Source: Hemibagrus wyckioides (lineage: Eukaryota; Chordata; Actinopteri; Siluriformes; Bagridae). From it: DNA of 64,000 bases. Numbering within the stretch: the first letter of the stretch is position 1; the number at the start of each line of letters is the position of its first letter. The notes under the pieces were generated by a model, which did not search any database, was not told where the DNA came from, and saw only the letters and a program-made list of their open reading frames with translations. The translations under genes and the position numbers were made by a program. Of this stretch, positions 43,505 to 55,960 are shown in pieces. The stretch covers positions 6,292,892 to 6,356,891 of the forward strand of contig NC_080734.1 of assembly GCF_019097595.1 (NCBI RefSeq), read 5' to 3'.

Positions 43505-43703
43505 GAGTTTACATTTCTGGTATTGAGCAGCCACCATTATCCAGAGCAACTTACATTTTTATCTGATTTTATACAGCTGAGCAATTTATGGTTTAGGGCC
43601 TTGCTCAGGGGGCCAGCAGCGTCAGCTTGATGGACTTGGGATTCAAACTCACAAGCTTCTGAGGAGTAGTCCAACACCTTAACCACTAAGCTACCACATC
43701 CCA
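43505..43703 (-). repeat. tRNA-derived SINE ('aaatgta'-type), reverse, nearly full length
   Basis: The tail side 'agcagccaccattatccaga' leads to 'gtttagggccttgctcaggg', 'cttgggattcaaactcacaa' (B-box complement) and 'ccttaaccactaagctacca' (A-box complement). Confidence 0.8.
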
Positions 43704-44410
43704 TACTGAGTGAAAATGTTCCCTAAGTTGATTTGCAGCAGCAGTGTAGCGATTAAAAAGGTTAAACTGGCCATTATAATGCACAACAGGCTTGTATAGA
43801 TCCTCAGACTGTATAACACAATAATGTGGTCATATCATATGTGCGAAAAAAACATGAAACACATGATGAAAACTAACCACTGGTGCTCATTTGTACTCAC
43901 TGTTCAGTGTGAGAATTTTAATCATTTATTTTTTAAATTAAAGGCACTGCATGGTAACACTAACAGCCTGAGTGTTTTTCATCCGTTTCTGTCACGAGCT
44001 GCTGTAAGGTTTTTTAATCAGACTTTGCTTGAAAAGCACAGCGAGCTAGCTTTTCTATAGATGATGGAAAGTTCCGGATGAGAGGAAGGAACATTTTATT
44101 GCTTACACTTTATTGTTTAGCATTTTCTTGTTTGCACTGTGAACAGTATTACAACCACATTTAAACAAATGTTGATCGGAATTTCTTTAAATACACTTCA
44201 CAGAACATCTCCCACATGTTTTCCCAACTCCCAGAATCAGAGGGAATCAGAATTCCCTTAACCCTCGATTGTATAAAACGAGATTAAAATGTAACTTGTA
44301 AATGTAAATAGAATCTAATCACAGCTTGAATCATGAATAATGGTGTGACAAAGATATTTTGCTGTATACTTACCACATTTTGTAGGGGAAAAAAGAGATC
44401 TGTCTAGGTC
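43704..44410. other. No gene; SINE-tail scrap
   Basis: 'cccttaaccctcgattgtat' to 'aacttgtaaatgtaaata' at 44256-44310 is a forward 3' scrap of the tRNA SINE family. Confidence 0.4.
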
Positions 44411-44414
44411 TTCT

Positions 44415-44555
44415 TTTGTTGTTATTTCATGTCATGAGGAATACTCAATAATGTATTATCAATGCCTGTCAATCACCATGTAGTACACTCAGACTGTAAT
44501 ATGTCACTGTCTGCCAATCCTAAAGTTTTTGCTCATTTTGATCTTCATACAGACA
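44415..44555 (+). repeat. Paired dispersed repeat with 40095-40245
   Basis: 'ttgttatttcatgtcatgag', 'gaatactcaataatgtatta', 'gcctgtcaatcaccatgtag' and 'actgtctgccaatcctaaag' align with 40095-40245 and 40625-40650. Confidence 0.5.
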
Positions 44556-44885
44556 AAAGTATGGAGAGAAAGTCATGGGACTCGTAGAGTAGAGAAAGAG
44601 AAATCTTTAAAGAAAGAGCAGATAAAATAGATCACGATTAGACTGTTGTGTTCTGGCATTCTCTTTCCAAGAAGATAAGAGACTACAAAAGGGTGCGAGT
44701 ACACACTGCTCTCCAGGTCTGCTCTTTTTTCTGCCTTTTGTCCTGAGGACTGGTAGAAACACAGCTCCAGAACTGAACAAACCATATCGCACTGCAGGAA
44801 CACCTCATGCTGTATGTTTACAATCGCCCATTATCTCAATGATCTATCAAGTTATTTCTTTTAGCAGACACTTTCAATTATTGTC
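44556..44885. other. No recognisable feature
   Basis: No gene or repeat edges. Confidence 0.3.
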
Positions 44886-44886
44886 C

Positions 44887-45140
44887 CAGTATGTTGGGTG
44901 CAAAAGTTTGCACACCCTTAGCAATAAAATGGATCTTAATCAACTAGAAATCTATCTTGCTAGAGACATGGTTTGATAATGGAGAAAAATCAAAAACAAT
45001 AACTAATCAAGAACTAGAGCTTCTTTTCATGAAATATTCTGTAATAACTTGTAGCCCGAGCCTTTAAAACTGTCTCTGTGTCCTCTGAACAGATTTAGGA
45101 TGCTCTCAGATTTATCCATCAGTAATATTTGCCAGATATG
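44887..45140. mobile_element. One-ended DNA-transposon relic
   Basis: The left edge 'tgggtgcaaaagtttgcaca', followed by 'cccttag', is typical of terminal sequences of fish Tc1/mariner-type MITEs. No matching inverted end is found before the ATTAT array. Tentative. Confidence 0.4.
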
Positions 45141-45148
45141 TTCTTGAA

Positions 45149-45253
45149 ATTATATTATATTATATTATATTATATTATATTATATTATATTATATTATAT
45201 TATATTATATTATATTATATTATATTATATTATATTATATTATATTATATTAT
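45149..45253 (+). repeat. (TATAT/ATTAT)n pentanucleotide microsatellite
   Basis: About 21 near-perfect 5-bp units. Confidence 0.95.
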
Positions 45254-45425
45254 CAATCCAACCATTTTCTGTATTGCTTATCCTATATAAGGTTGTGAGC
45301 CTATCTGAGGAGACTTTGGGGCAAGTCGGAGGACATCCTAGATGAGCACAACCACACACACTCCTGATACAGACCCTACGGACAATTTAAAGACACCAAT
45401 CTGCCTACAACTCATGTCTTTATCC
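45254..45425 (-). repeat. SINE fragment of the (GGAT)n superfamily, reverse, old
   Basis: 'caatccaaccattttctgta', 'gacaatttaaagacaccaat' and 'ctacaactcatgtctttat' parallel the body of 24509-24830. The head is missing. Confidence 0.5.
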
Positions 45426-45737
45426 ACCAAAGCACAATTCAACTTAAGAGAGACATGTATTAAACCTTAACAGTGTTATATAGTGTATTTAATACATTAT
45501 TTGCTTAATGGTTTATATCCATACGCCATCATAAGGTCAGCTGTACCAATAGCAGATTATAACATTCTGCTTGCAGAGAAAAGGCTTTATTTTTCAGTTA
45601 TCTAATAAACATAGTGGTGCTTGTCGACATATTAAACTACTCTGTGGTCGTGCACGCATCCTCATAACCTACATGACAAAGTGCATTTTGGTTTGTTCTT
45701 ATTTAGTGTCCAAATAATCAGTCCTAATTCAATCTTC

Positions 45738-46265
45738 AATCTAATTTATTTGCATAGCGCTTTTAACAATGGACACTGTCTCAAAGCAGCTTTACAGAAG
45801 TACAGAAAAGTAGAAAATATTATAAAGTTTAAAGTTAAGTTAGTATTTATTCCTAATATTTATCCCTAATGAGCAAGCCTGAGGCGACGGTGGCAAGGAA
45901 AAGCTCCCTGAGATGATATGATGAAGAAACCTTCAGAGTAAATAATGTAAATATAAATAATGTCCTTTCTGCAACAGCAACCAAGAGCTCTTGAGGAACT
46001 AATAGGTCAGTGTTCAATATAGACGTAGCACTAATTCCTTCCTGCCGAAAGCTGACTGATGCAACGACAGTTCAAAGACGGAGTGATAGTCTCCGAGTGG
46101 TTCTATCCACAGCAGTCCCCTGGAACACAGGCTGTCCATGCAGATCTATCCCCAGCAGCAGTGAGCACCAACAAGTGATGAGACTCGAGCCAGAGGTAGA
46201 GAGTCTGGATTGATCAGAAAGAAGAAGTAGTCACACTGGAAACTCAGAACACTGGGCGCTCGGTA
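45738..46265 (-). repeat. Longest copy of the 'gctatacaaata' repeat, reverse
   Basis: Left end 'atttgcatagcgcttttaac', then 'caaagcagctttacagaagt' and 'aatgagcaagcctgaggcga', extending to about 46265. It includes a G+C-richer distal part (46010-46215) not seen in the shorter copies. The 67-codon frame at 46010-46213 is part of this repeat. Confidence 0.55.
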
Positions 46266-46859
46266 GTGGGAGGTATAGCTCAACAGAGAAAGACAGAGTA
46301 AGAGATGCTTGTGTGCTTGTGATCATGTGATGTTCAAAGACAATGTAGAAATGTGCAAAGTGCACACAGGGACTCCGGGAAGACTAGCTATGACAGCTTA
46401 CCTTAGATAAAGACTGGGGACATCATTTAGTGCCTTTGTTATTTTATATATATGTCAGTGTTATTTATCCGCTTGTTTTTACTTATAGTTTATCCTCTGT
46501 ATTATTCTGTTACTGTACATTCTGTTATCTTGTTAAATGTTTTGATTTCTGTTTTGACTTCAGTTTGTACTTCTTGTTCTTCTGCACACATGTTTAGCTC
46601 TGGCTTTAGTATCTAATATATTTCTGAGGTTGCAGTGACCCGGTATGTAATGCAATGTTTTTCTTTTATCCTCAAGGGTTTAGTTTCTGATTTCTTGGCG
46701 CCGTACAAGGAACCGGTCTGAGCCAGTTTTATATAGCACCTGCAGTCCAGTAGCGGTCTTTACTTCTCCTTTGTTAGATCAGTGTGATCATTCATTAATA
46801 AGAAGTATGCTAATAAGATTATGAGCTACAATTCTGCAGTATATAAAGTGATGTTGAGT

Positions 46860-46860
<1 letters not shown>
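46266..46860. other. No recognisable feature
   Basis: No gene or bounded repeat. Confidence 0.3.

Positions 46861-46864
<4 letters not shown>

Positions 46865-46893
<29 letters not shown>
46865..46893 (+). repeat. (CT)n microsatellite
   Basis: Uninterrupted CT run. Confidence 0.95.
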
Positions 46894-46896
<3 letters not shown>

Positions 46897-47014
46897 GGCA
46901 TAATAAACACCTTTTTGGTTTGAGTGTCCGGACTTCTTCTTCAGGGTGCAATTTTCAACACAAGATTTTAAATGTGCTCTATAAATAAACCACCACAAAG
47001 CACAATCCCACAGC

Positions 47015-47043
<29 letters not shown>
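47015..47043 (+). repeat. (CA)n microsatellite
   Basis: Uninterrupted CA run directly left of a SINE fragment. Confidence 0.95.
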
Positions 47044-47046
<3 letters not shown>

Positions 47047-47205
47047 TTGGACAATTTAGAGATGACAATCAGCCTACAAAGCATGTATTTGGACTGAAGG
47101 AGGAAACTGGTGAACCCAGAGGATGCCACAGAAGTACCGTGAAAGCATACAAACTTCATACACATGGATACAGTGGCAGGAATCGAATGCTAGTTCCTGC
47201 ATTTT
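47044..47205 (-). repeat. SINE fragment of the (GGAT)n superfamily, reverse
   Basis: 'gacaatttagagatgacaat', 'gcatgtatttggactgaagg', 'gaggaaactggtgaacccag' and 'ggcaggaatcgaatgctagt' are present in the expected order. Confidence 0.6.
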
Positions 47206-47306
47206 GTGTATTTGCTAACTCTATGTTTAAAAAACAACACGTTTAAGAACCTTAATGCATAAATCAGCCAATTTTTATCAAAGAAATCATGTAGAAAATG
47301 TTGAGA

Positions 47307-47369
<63 letters not shown>
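47307..47369 (+). repeat. (ATT)n microsatellite
   Basis: About 21 uninterrupted units. Confidence 0.95.
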
Positions 47370-48640
47370 TTGAGATTGGTAAGACATTCTTTTAATATTC
47401 AAAAGCATTACATTCAGTGTTGAAAGCTATTTTTAAAAGGGTTAAATCAGGGTACATCAGCTATGGTGGCAGCACTGAAAGGTATGGAAAAGATTGTTGC
47501 AGTTTTGCCAAAGTTGTGTGCTGCAGATAAAATGACTCATGTGAATGATTAAAGATTGATAAAGTCATGAGGAATCAATTACGAGGCTCTCAGTGTTTGG
47601 TCCTTCTTCTAGGTGAACTGCTTCCAGCAAGTCTTAGGCGCTTGTGGCGTGGGTAGATGAAGACATTGAGGCCTGTGTTAAGGGATTGGAGCTCCAGAGA
47701 AAACAGTACACAGTCAGCGCTGAGAGCCTGTAATTATCCGGCTAGTCAAAATGCTGTCACAATCAATTCTATTAGCAATCAGGCACAAGGCACTGTGGAG
47801 CAATCCTGCTCAGCCATCTTCATTAAGGAGGCACGGAGTGGGCTCACGCACAAGGAGCCATCTTTAGTAGTCCAACCAAAATAAGCAAGAGAAAAGGTGT
47901 CGGGTTTGACAGCGGAGGTGTGTTGTGCATGCAGGAGCTTGTTTACATTCACGTCTGAGGCATGGCTCTGAGTCCGTGCGGAGGGTTGTTTGCCTCTCTG
48001 CCTCTTTTCAGCGTGCCCAGCTGCAGGTGGTTTCTTTTCTTTTCTTTTCTTTTTTTTTTCAAGCTGCCCTGAATAGACCTTCTTGATATAATGCAACATT
48101 CAGAGGGCAGACAGCTTCCACATGCGTACCGCGTGAAACAACTCTTAACAGCACGGCTTTAGATACAGAATGGAGTAATGCTGTTTTCTTGCCATTATGA
48201 AGCTGCTATTATGGTGCTTCTGTTCTTTTAATGCAACACGTGGGAGTCAGAGGTAGGGCTGTGACATTTACACCCGGACTGAAACATTTAGATCGGATTT
48301 TCCTTTTCCTTTTAAATGAAAACCTTGATGAGGAAAAAAGAGAAATGTGAAGAGAATGGACTTGCTGAGTAACCTGTTCTTATTTTAAAAACCGGTGACA
48401 TTTTCAACAAAAATCATCTGAAAGAAATGGTTATATATTTCTGGTCAATTTCCTGTGGCGTCCTAAGAAATATATTATTATTTATTTAATGCCTTCCTAA
48501 TGATGAGTTAATGAATCATCAATTTATTTTCATCATTTTATTTTCAGAAAATAATAAAGCGTTTATATTAACAGCATAAAAGAGTTATTAGTAGCAGTTG
48601 TGAAGTATACAAATAACCATTTGCATATTAAATGTGTATT
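47370..48640. other. Repeat-poor stretch
   Basis: 47590-47890 has balanced composition and an open frame (47657-47884) without a recognised motif. It includes TAATTA/ATTA cores around 47731 and 47769 and may be conserved non-coding DNA. A T/C-rich run lies at 48031-48060. Confidence 0.3.
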
Positions 48641-48645
48641 ATAAT

Positions 48646-48680
48646 AAGAAGAAGAAGAAGAAAAAGAAGAAGAAGAAGAT
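48646..48680 (+). repeat. (GAA)n microsatellite
   Basis: AAG/GAA units with one interruption. Confidence 0.9.
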
Positions 48681-51334
48681 TCATCATCCTCATCATTGTG
48701 CAATCTTCTTAACTCATTCCGTTAATTATCATGACTTTCACACGCAATAAATAAACATTGTCTAATTCCTTAGACAGACTTATCAGATATTTTGTCCTAG
48801 AATGTCCTTCAGTCATTACCCCCCCCCACTGCTTCAGTTCACAATAAAACACCCCCCACATTCAGATTATGCTGAATAAGTCATGATCATCCGGATCATC
48901 TAAACCTGGGATTGTGCACAATTTCCTCTGAACAAACATGACTTCTGATAAAAACAAACATGGTGGACGACAGCTAGCTTGTTATTGATCTTCTGAACAT
49001 GACATCGGGACAGTCCCTGGCATTAGTAATAAAAAGCAGGTTTCTGGAACATTGTCCCCATTGTCCTTTAAATTGTGTGTAAAAACTTATGGATGGAATT
49101 TAAATATCAACACATCATGACAGTTTTGCATGACATTATTTTCGCTATATTTTTAGAACCAGTGGAGTGGCATAAACTTGAATAGCTCCTCTAATCAAGG
49201 CCTGTTTGCATGCATTTATACTGGAGCACCACTTACCTTTGTACTGCTGTTCCTCCCTTGTGAAGTTCTAGAGATCTGGTTTTGACCTCCAATAAATTTG
49301 CCATTGATAACCATGTTGATGGTGTTAACTGGGATTATAAAACCTGTGGTTTGATGTTGATTCTTAGAAGACTGTGTGTGTACATCCTATATTCTGAGGG
49401 TTCTTCAAGAGATGGTTCTGTTGACTTTCACACCAGAATAATGCTTCAAGGTGAAAGGATAAATCTGGAGACAGGTTCATCACAGCAGCAGAACATCTTC
49501 AGATGAAGAAATACAAGACTCAGGGTTCTGGTTAAGCCTTGTCACTTAACTGTCTGACTAAGTGCATAAAAATGCAGGGTTCTAGATTTCTGTAGAGCTT
49601 CTTGGCTTCCTGTTGGTGTTCCTCTCAGGCCTCCTAATGATAGAGAAACACTGTTGTAGGCTTCCATGCAGAAACTTTCAAGGTTCGATCAGATGGATGA
49701 AGGAAATATTTGCTTTTAATTATTTGCCTCTGGCTCTGTGGTCATTTAATATATTTGATGTTCATTGATGTATACAAGTTCATATTATACATGGCCAGTT
49801 ATCGATTGTTTCTTTATTTCTCATTTATTGGGTTTTAATGCCAACTTGAGTAAACGTACCAACGTCATAGGAAATAGAGAGGTGATAGGCTCCTTCCTAT
49901 TCTTCTTTATCTGCTCCCTTCTTGTTTTACTCCTACATATCATATTAATTTGGTAATACTTTTCTAAAGTTATACCTCTGTTAAGGAAATCTGATCTGAA
50001 TATTTATGTGCATCTCCTAGGTCCTAACTCATTGTCACTGAATTTCTAACAACTTGGTGTTGGTGTTGGTGCCATGACCTGGACAAATCATGACACCACT
50101 CTGGCAAGTTAGGCAAATATTTCCCAGCTGGTGAGGTGGTTTTAGGGTACATACAGTGTAGGGTACTAAAAGCATACGTGACAGATCATGAACTTTTGTA
50201 ATTCTGTGAGGAAACAAACAGATGCTTATTAGCTTTTTCAGCAGCCGTTGCACCATGTGTGCTGAAAAGAACATGAAAATATGAAATATCAGCATATGGT
50301 CTGCGTGTGTTATACACATGTGCTGCAAATTCTGGGAATAATTATCAGCCTTAAGATCATATTTTGTAATAATAACAGTACCTGCTAATATTCCTGAATG
50401 GAGTGAATCCAATGTGTACAAATGAATGTTCTTTGTGATGTAAATGCAACAGCTAAATATTATTTCCTGTATATATTTAATAAGATGTTGTTCAACTAAA
50501 CTACTACTTAATTGTGTACACTACTGATATAGAGTACAAACTAATGAATGTCATGCTGTCAAATTCTCGATTCTTATTAGTCAGACTGATTTTCTATAAC
50601 AACAGCTCTGAAATACTTCCAGTTGTAGGACAAATCACAGGTTATTTTTAATGCCCTTATTCCAATAAGGTATTATTTCTATATTAACAACTCATCCACA
50701 GGGACTTGATGGTGCAAGACTTCCATTTTCCTTTCCAATGAACCCAGATAAGAAAATACTAAGAAAATTCTAAAGACGAGGTAATGGGCCTGACTTTTAA
50801 AAGACTCTGACATCAGTATGAGTTTTCTGTCCTTATTCCAAAGAGTACTGACATTTTCACCAAGTCACCCGATACAACATTTCAGAGCCACCATTAAAGT
50901 CTGATAGAAGTGTCTGAGCTTAAATGCAAAGATAGGGAAACCAAAAGGCCGTCTGATCTTTTGAATCAAATATAAAAGACCTGTCTGAGCTTTTGAGTCG
51001 AATGCAGAGGCGTCTAATTTCCCAACGGTACTGTACACTATGCTCAGCTGGAAATTAAACATCATCATCAGCACCATGTTAAACTCTTCATATTAAAGCC
51101 TGGCTTCAATCCACTCACACTGCCATTGACAAACAAAGGAAAAATGTTCCTTAAGATAGTCACGTTTACCATAAAATACAATGCCACAATGCCCTTTTTC
51201 TCTTTTAGGAAGATAAATGTTAAAAGCAATAAATACTGTAATGCTAAAAGAGCTAAACTATTCTCCTAATCCTGAACCCTAACCTCAAGCTTCTTAATGT
51301 AGGCTTTTATGGCATTGCTGTTATTTATTAGACA
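48681..51334. other. Long stretch without recognisable features
   Basis: No terminal repeats, SINE boxes or domain-bearing frame. C-runs lie at 48820-48828 and 48852-48857. The 128-codon minus frame at 50035-50421 has no motif. Confidence 0.35.
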
Positions 51335-51610
51335 CTATAAATTGACTACATTACCCATAATCCCCTGCACATGACATGACCTTGTCACATGTCACTCAGA
51401 GAACTCATATCTTTTTCCCCTAACAAGCACCAATTTCTGGTTCCAATTTGAACCTCATTGTCATGCTTCTGTTGATATTGTGTGTTGTTTGTCACTTTGC
51501 CTTCTATAGCTTTACTAATAGTTTGTATGTTTTGTGGTTTTGGTTTGTACAATCAGTTTTGTTGTTCCTTTGCACCTTCACAATAAAAGTCTGCACCTGC
51601 ATCCACCTCA
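51335..51610 (+). repeat. LTR-like repeat with polyadenylation signal
   Basis: 'ctacattacccataatcccc' with 'catgaccttgtcacatgtca' is the reverse complement of the ends of repeats at 33000-33470 and 36000-36275. It is followed by T/G-rich sequence and AATAAA at about 51581-51586, then 'gtctgcacctgcatccacct'. This order (promoter-like start, T/G-rich middle, polyA signal) suggests an LTR in sense orientation. There is no second LTR in view. Confidence 0.45.
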
Positions 51611-51837
51611 TTCCATGACCTATGAGGCGGACTTCCGCAGCAGACTTCTTGCAGTGCCTGTAGGCCCAAGAGGAGCAGATCCAAGAGAAGCAGAGGCAGC
51701 TCTGGCTTGAGACTCCCCTGGATCAACTCAGGGCTGGGATCAATGTCTGGTGCCTCCTTTGGGAATTTTTTGGGAAGGGGGTTCCTGTCCTGGCTGGAGC
51801 CATCTCCTACAATCCCTGCCCCACATTGGATGTTGCT

Positions 51838-52525
51838 TTTTCTTTACTTCACTGATGATGTTGCTCTGCATACCTGATCTGTTTGAGGATGTCTGCATAC
51901 CTGATCTGTTTGAGGATGCTGCTCTGCTGAAGATGTCACTCAGCCTCGCTGCTCTGCTGAGGACATTTCACTGCCTCCCTGTTCTACTGAGGCTGTTGCT
52001 CCACCTCCTTACTGCGCTGAAGATGTCTCTCTGCATTCATCATCTACTGACGGTTTTGCACTGCATCCTTGCTCAGCTAAGGATGCTGCTCTGCTTCCCT
52101 GCTTCATTGAGGATGTTGCTCTGCCTTCTTGCTCCACTGAGGTCATCGCTCTGCCTCTCTTCTCTGCTGAGGATGTTGCTCTATCTCCTTGCTTAACTCA
52201 GGATGTTGCTTTGCCTCCTGTCTCTAATGAGGATGTCACTTTGCCTCATTGCTCCACTAAGGACATAAGTCTGCCTCCCTTCTCCAATGAGGACATTGCT
52301 TTGCCTCCTTGCTCCTTTGAGGATGTCGCTCTGCCTCCTTGCTCCTTTGAGGACATTGCTTTGCCTCCTTGCTCCTTTGAGGATGTCGCTTTGCCTCCTT
52401 GCTCCTTTGAGGATGTCGGTCTGCCTCCTTGCTCCTTTGAGGACATTGCTTTGCCTCCTTGCTCCTTTGAGGATGTCGATCTGCCTCCTTGCTCCTTTGA
52501 GGACGTCGCTCTGAGGACAGCATAC
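51838..52525 (+). repeat. 30-bp minisatellite encoding a 10-residue repeat
   Basis: Units follow a pattern of 'gaggatgtcgctctgcctcc' plus 'ttgctccttt' and are diverged at the left and nearly uniform from about 52281. In the frame beginning after the TGA at 51911-51913, no stop occurs until 52649-52651 (about 245 codons), giving repeats of the type CSFEDVALPP. The only usual start codon inside that frame is absent (a TTG at 52211 is the nearest), so I do not call a gene. Upstream, 51630-51720 reads in another frame as a Gln/Glu-rich, coiled-coil-like stretch. Confidence 0.85.
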
Positions 52526-53636
52526 CTCCAATCCTATTTATTGTATTTTTTTGTGCAACTTTATTTTTACATGAGCAAGTGTAGCCGCAATATTTTTTTT
52601 TTTCAAAAAATTATCACTAATCCTAATAATTATATTAAAAAAATAACCTAAACTCTAACCTTATGAGGGACCAACCCAGTTGATTGACTTGAATTTTCCC
52701 TCTACTATATTTCCTACCAGCAATTAGTTTCCATTTACTGTTTGATCTGCAAAAATGTACGAAAAACCCAGAAGATTGGTTTCATCATCATGGGTTCCTC
52801 ATTAAATGTGTATAACATATTACAAAGAAAAAAGGAGCTTGCAAGGAAGCAGCATAGATTGATGATGAGTTTGTTGAGTGCATGTTAGATTAATTAGTTG
52901 TTTTAAAAAAATAAATAAAACAAAATCTGTCAACAACGCTAAAATGTAGCCAAGAATGTAGCATGTAAACCAAGCAACCAATTTTCACACTTGTCTCCTG
53001 CAAGTTTGAACATAAGGTAAGAATCTACAAAACCCGAAGGCATATATCCAAGCAGAGAAATCAATCCACAATGCCTCAGTGACAATCTGTGAACCTAAAA
53101 GGTGTCGGTTAATTGTAGTATACATGGGCTGAGGCAGTGAGAGGAATAAATGAGTAATGACATGAAGGCACACTGAGGTTGAGCGGAATCATGCAGTGTG
53201 CCTCAGGGTCAGAGTGTTTGGTTTTAGCCCTGTGCAGGAAGAGATGGAGACTGAGATTTGTATGAGGTGCCCTATAGAGAGACAGCCTTTCAATCTCTGC
53301 TCTCACTCACCGCCAGGAATGGGACAATACTGGGTTTGAAATTTAATTATCGTCCAGCTCCAGCCCATCTCCTGCACTGTAATTCACATTAGGGTGGCAT
53401 TTGGCCTTGACAATGCTTTATGTTAGACAGCAATCCTTTTCTAGAAGCAGGAAAATGTGGAAAATTTCCGACCAAGGATTGATGCTTCACAACATGACGC
53501 CAAATGACTCTAGCTGTGAGATTCTTATGGTGGGTAGAACAGTGGTACACAAACAAAAAAAAACAACAACAACGAAATATTGGGTGTGTCAAGAATGGTA
53601 AGAAAAATATGATCTATAGTTTATATAAATATTCTG
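52526..53636. other. No recognisable feature
   Basis: T-run at 52590-52603. No gene or bounded repeat. Confidence 0.3.
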
Positions 53637-53900
53637 GTTAATTTTATTTGTATAGCAAAGCAGCTTTACAGGAATATTTAAATTCCCAATATAAATTTTA
53701 TTTTTATATTTATTAATAATAATCAAGCCAGATGTGACATAAGCCTGAGACAATGTGAGGAAGAAACCTTAAGAGGTACCAGACTCAAAAGGAAACAGAG
53801 TGGCACCAGATTTCCCTTTCCCTATATCTGTGGTCAAAAAAGCGCAATTGTACAATCAGGAGATTCATTCTAGTTTTAACATGCAGTCTATCTTGTTGAA
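53637..53900 (-). repeat. 'gctatacaaata' repeat, reverse, diverged
   Basis: 'tttatttgtatagcaaagca' (missing the central part of the end), 'gcagctttacaggaatattt', 'caagccagatgtgacataag' and 'gaggaagaaaccttaagagg' follow the order of the copy at 45738. Confidence 0.5.
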
Positions 53901-54432
53901 CTTCTCAGCTGTTCACTGATGGAGACTTGAATGCAAAACTGATATCAATTCCAGTTCATAGCCATTTTCATGGTTTCCAAGTGGCACCATTCACAGTAAT
54001 CTCATATCTTTCAACTGTTCATGTGGGTTGATCCTCAGCAGTAGATAGCAGATCAGACTCCAACCAGAAGCAGGACATTAGAATGGATCAGGCAGGTCCT
54101 GAGAGCAAAAGTACAAATATTGTGTGAAATCTTATGAGGATATTGGTGTTGATGGAAACTACAGTATAAATATAGTATTACATTTAGGCAATTAAATCAT
54201 GTGGTACTGTAGAAATGTGTCTGTTGTGACATATCAGTGTACAAAACGAATTGTATTAATGTCATTTAATTCACTCACATGATACAGATGTAGCATTTGA
54301 ATTAAATAAATTCGATAAACTTTCTTATGCCCAGTCTATTATTTAAAATAAAACAATTAATTAACGTCTTCGATGAGTACTTTTGTCGAAGATGGGGTGG
54401 AGTGATGTAACATGGCATGAAGTTACATTTAC
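53901..54432. other. No recognisable feature
   Basis: No gene or bounded repeat. Confidence 0.3.
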
Positions 54433-55020
54433 AAGATTTTCCAATAAACATAAAAGTGTTTCTTCTTCTTCTTCTTCTTTTCTACCACACCATATTTTCT
54501 GACATATTTGACTTCATGAAAGAATACAAACAATGTACTTGTTTCTCATTTATATTTACATTCATAAGTGTGTTATCGCTTATCTTATAGCAGCTATAAA
54601 CTGTCAAGAAATGCAGCTTGTCATGTTACTGAGTCATGTTTCCTGTGTCAGATAACTTAGCTACTGTTACCAATCACTGACACTGGAGACTCCTTCCATA
54701 AATGCTCCATAATTGTCTCCTCATAGAAAATATTAATTTGTTTTATATGGATCATCTGCCAAACAATTCCCATCCAATTCTTACAATAGGACACAATTAC
54801 ATACGAGAGCAAGCACATGTGATTGGATATACAAAATAATAGGTTTCTGGGGAAACCGGATCAGCTCAAATTTGTAAAACCTCTCAAGAGTGTGTTTTCA
54901 GCTAAAGCCAGTTAAGTGTGTCAGGATTAAGTATAAGAGCTCTGGATTCCATCCCCTAGTGTGACTTTGTGTCTATTAGACATCTTTTTTGGATTCTGAA
55001 TAAGACTAAACATTCGGTAT
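54433..55020 (+). repeat. Direct duplication, copy A
   Basis: Closely similar to 59053-59620 along almost its whole length. Shared blocks include 'caagattttccaataaacat', 'cgcttatct...agcagctataaactg', 'acaataggacacaattacat', 'aaccggatcagctcaaattt', 'cagctaaagccagttaagtg' and 'gactaaacattcggtat'. No domain-bearing frame. (CTT)n at 54464-54480. Confidence 0.85.
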
Positions 55021-55079
55021 TAGCTTTATTCTGAAATGCAATTACTGATTTTAATTAAAAGCAAAGAACGTGCATCGAG

Positions 55080-55960
55080 GCATGCAGTCCCTCAGTCTGC
55101 TGAGAAGCCATTTTCAAAATCCTAATGGAATACATTATTTTCTTCATTTGCAAGCTACTTCTGCGAAGAATGGCCGAAGTGACACCAGCGGCTTGTGAGA
55201 GAGTCAACTAGTTTCTGTGCTAAACTAATCCACAAGAGGTGTGTGAACTGAATACACACACAGCAATAACCCCGGCAAGCTCGCCGCCTCTACATTTGAT
55301 TTCCCAAGAAATGGGAGAAATGGAAGATGGGGGGAAAAAAAATCCACTTCTAAATGATACCGCAGCTGGCATCTCAGAGGATCGCCAGCTCCGTGCTGTG
55401 TTTATTGTGATTCAGTGATTGTTCGGTATAAAGAAAGAAAGTGCCAGAGGGGTAAACAGAGTCACAGTGTGTGTAGGCTACTCATCTCCAGGCCCTTGCA
55501 AATACAAGCTGCATGTCCCTGAGAGACTGGCTCTTTGCTTGCACATATGTCAAAACATATTAATATTCTAAAAAAACCCTTGCAATATCTCCATCTCTTC
55601 CATTGTATCAAATAAAACCAAACTATTGTATTAAACACAATGAGTCAGAGGTCATGCTCATTATTATGTAACCGCCAGGGTCCAAGCTGCTTTTCATCAA
55701 CACAGTGATTATCTCTACATCCTAATTTCCAGCCGAGGAGGCGGAATACCCGAAGACTTCAGAAATAAGTGCTTTGTATACATGCTAATGTGCTCCTGAG
55801 GTCTTAATGCGTCTGCAAGCCTGACATGCCTCATCTCTTTCAAATCCATTGCTCATGTCTGGCAGGAGTTTGTAATGAAACTTGAGCCCATGAGCATAGA
55901 TTGAAAGCTATCGTGCCTTGGTAGCCTTATCTGCAGGAAATTAAGCTTTAAGCTGGAGAG
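55080..55960. other. Repeat-poor segment, candidate conserved non-coding DNA
   Basis: Balanced composition, no repeat hallmarks, no long frame. Blocks such as 55360-55440 and 55720-55920 look like ordinary single-copy sequence. Constraint cannot be tested here. Confidence 0.25.

Noticed and set aside
50035..50421. 128-codon minus-strand frame as a small gene
   Set aside because: No recognisable motif, no supporting signals, and a length expected by chance in 64 kb of A+T-rich DNA.
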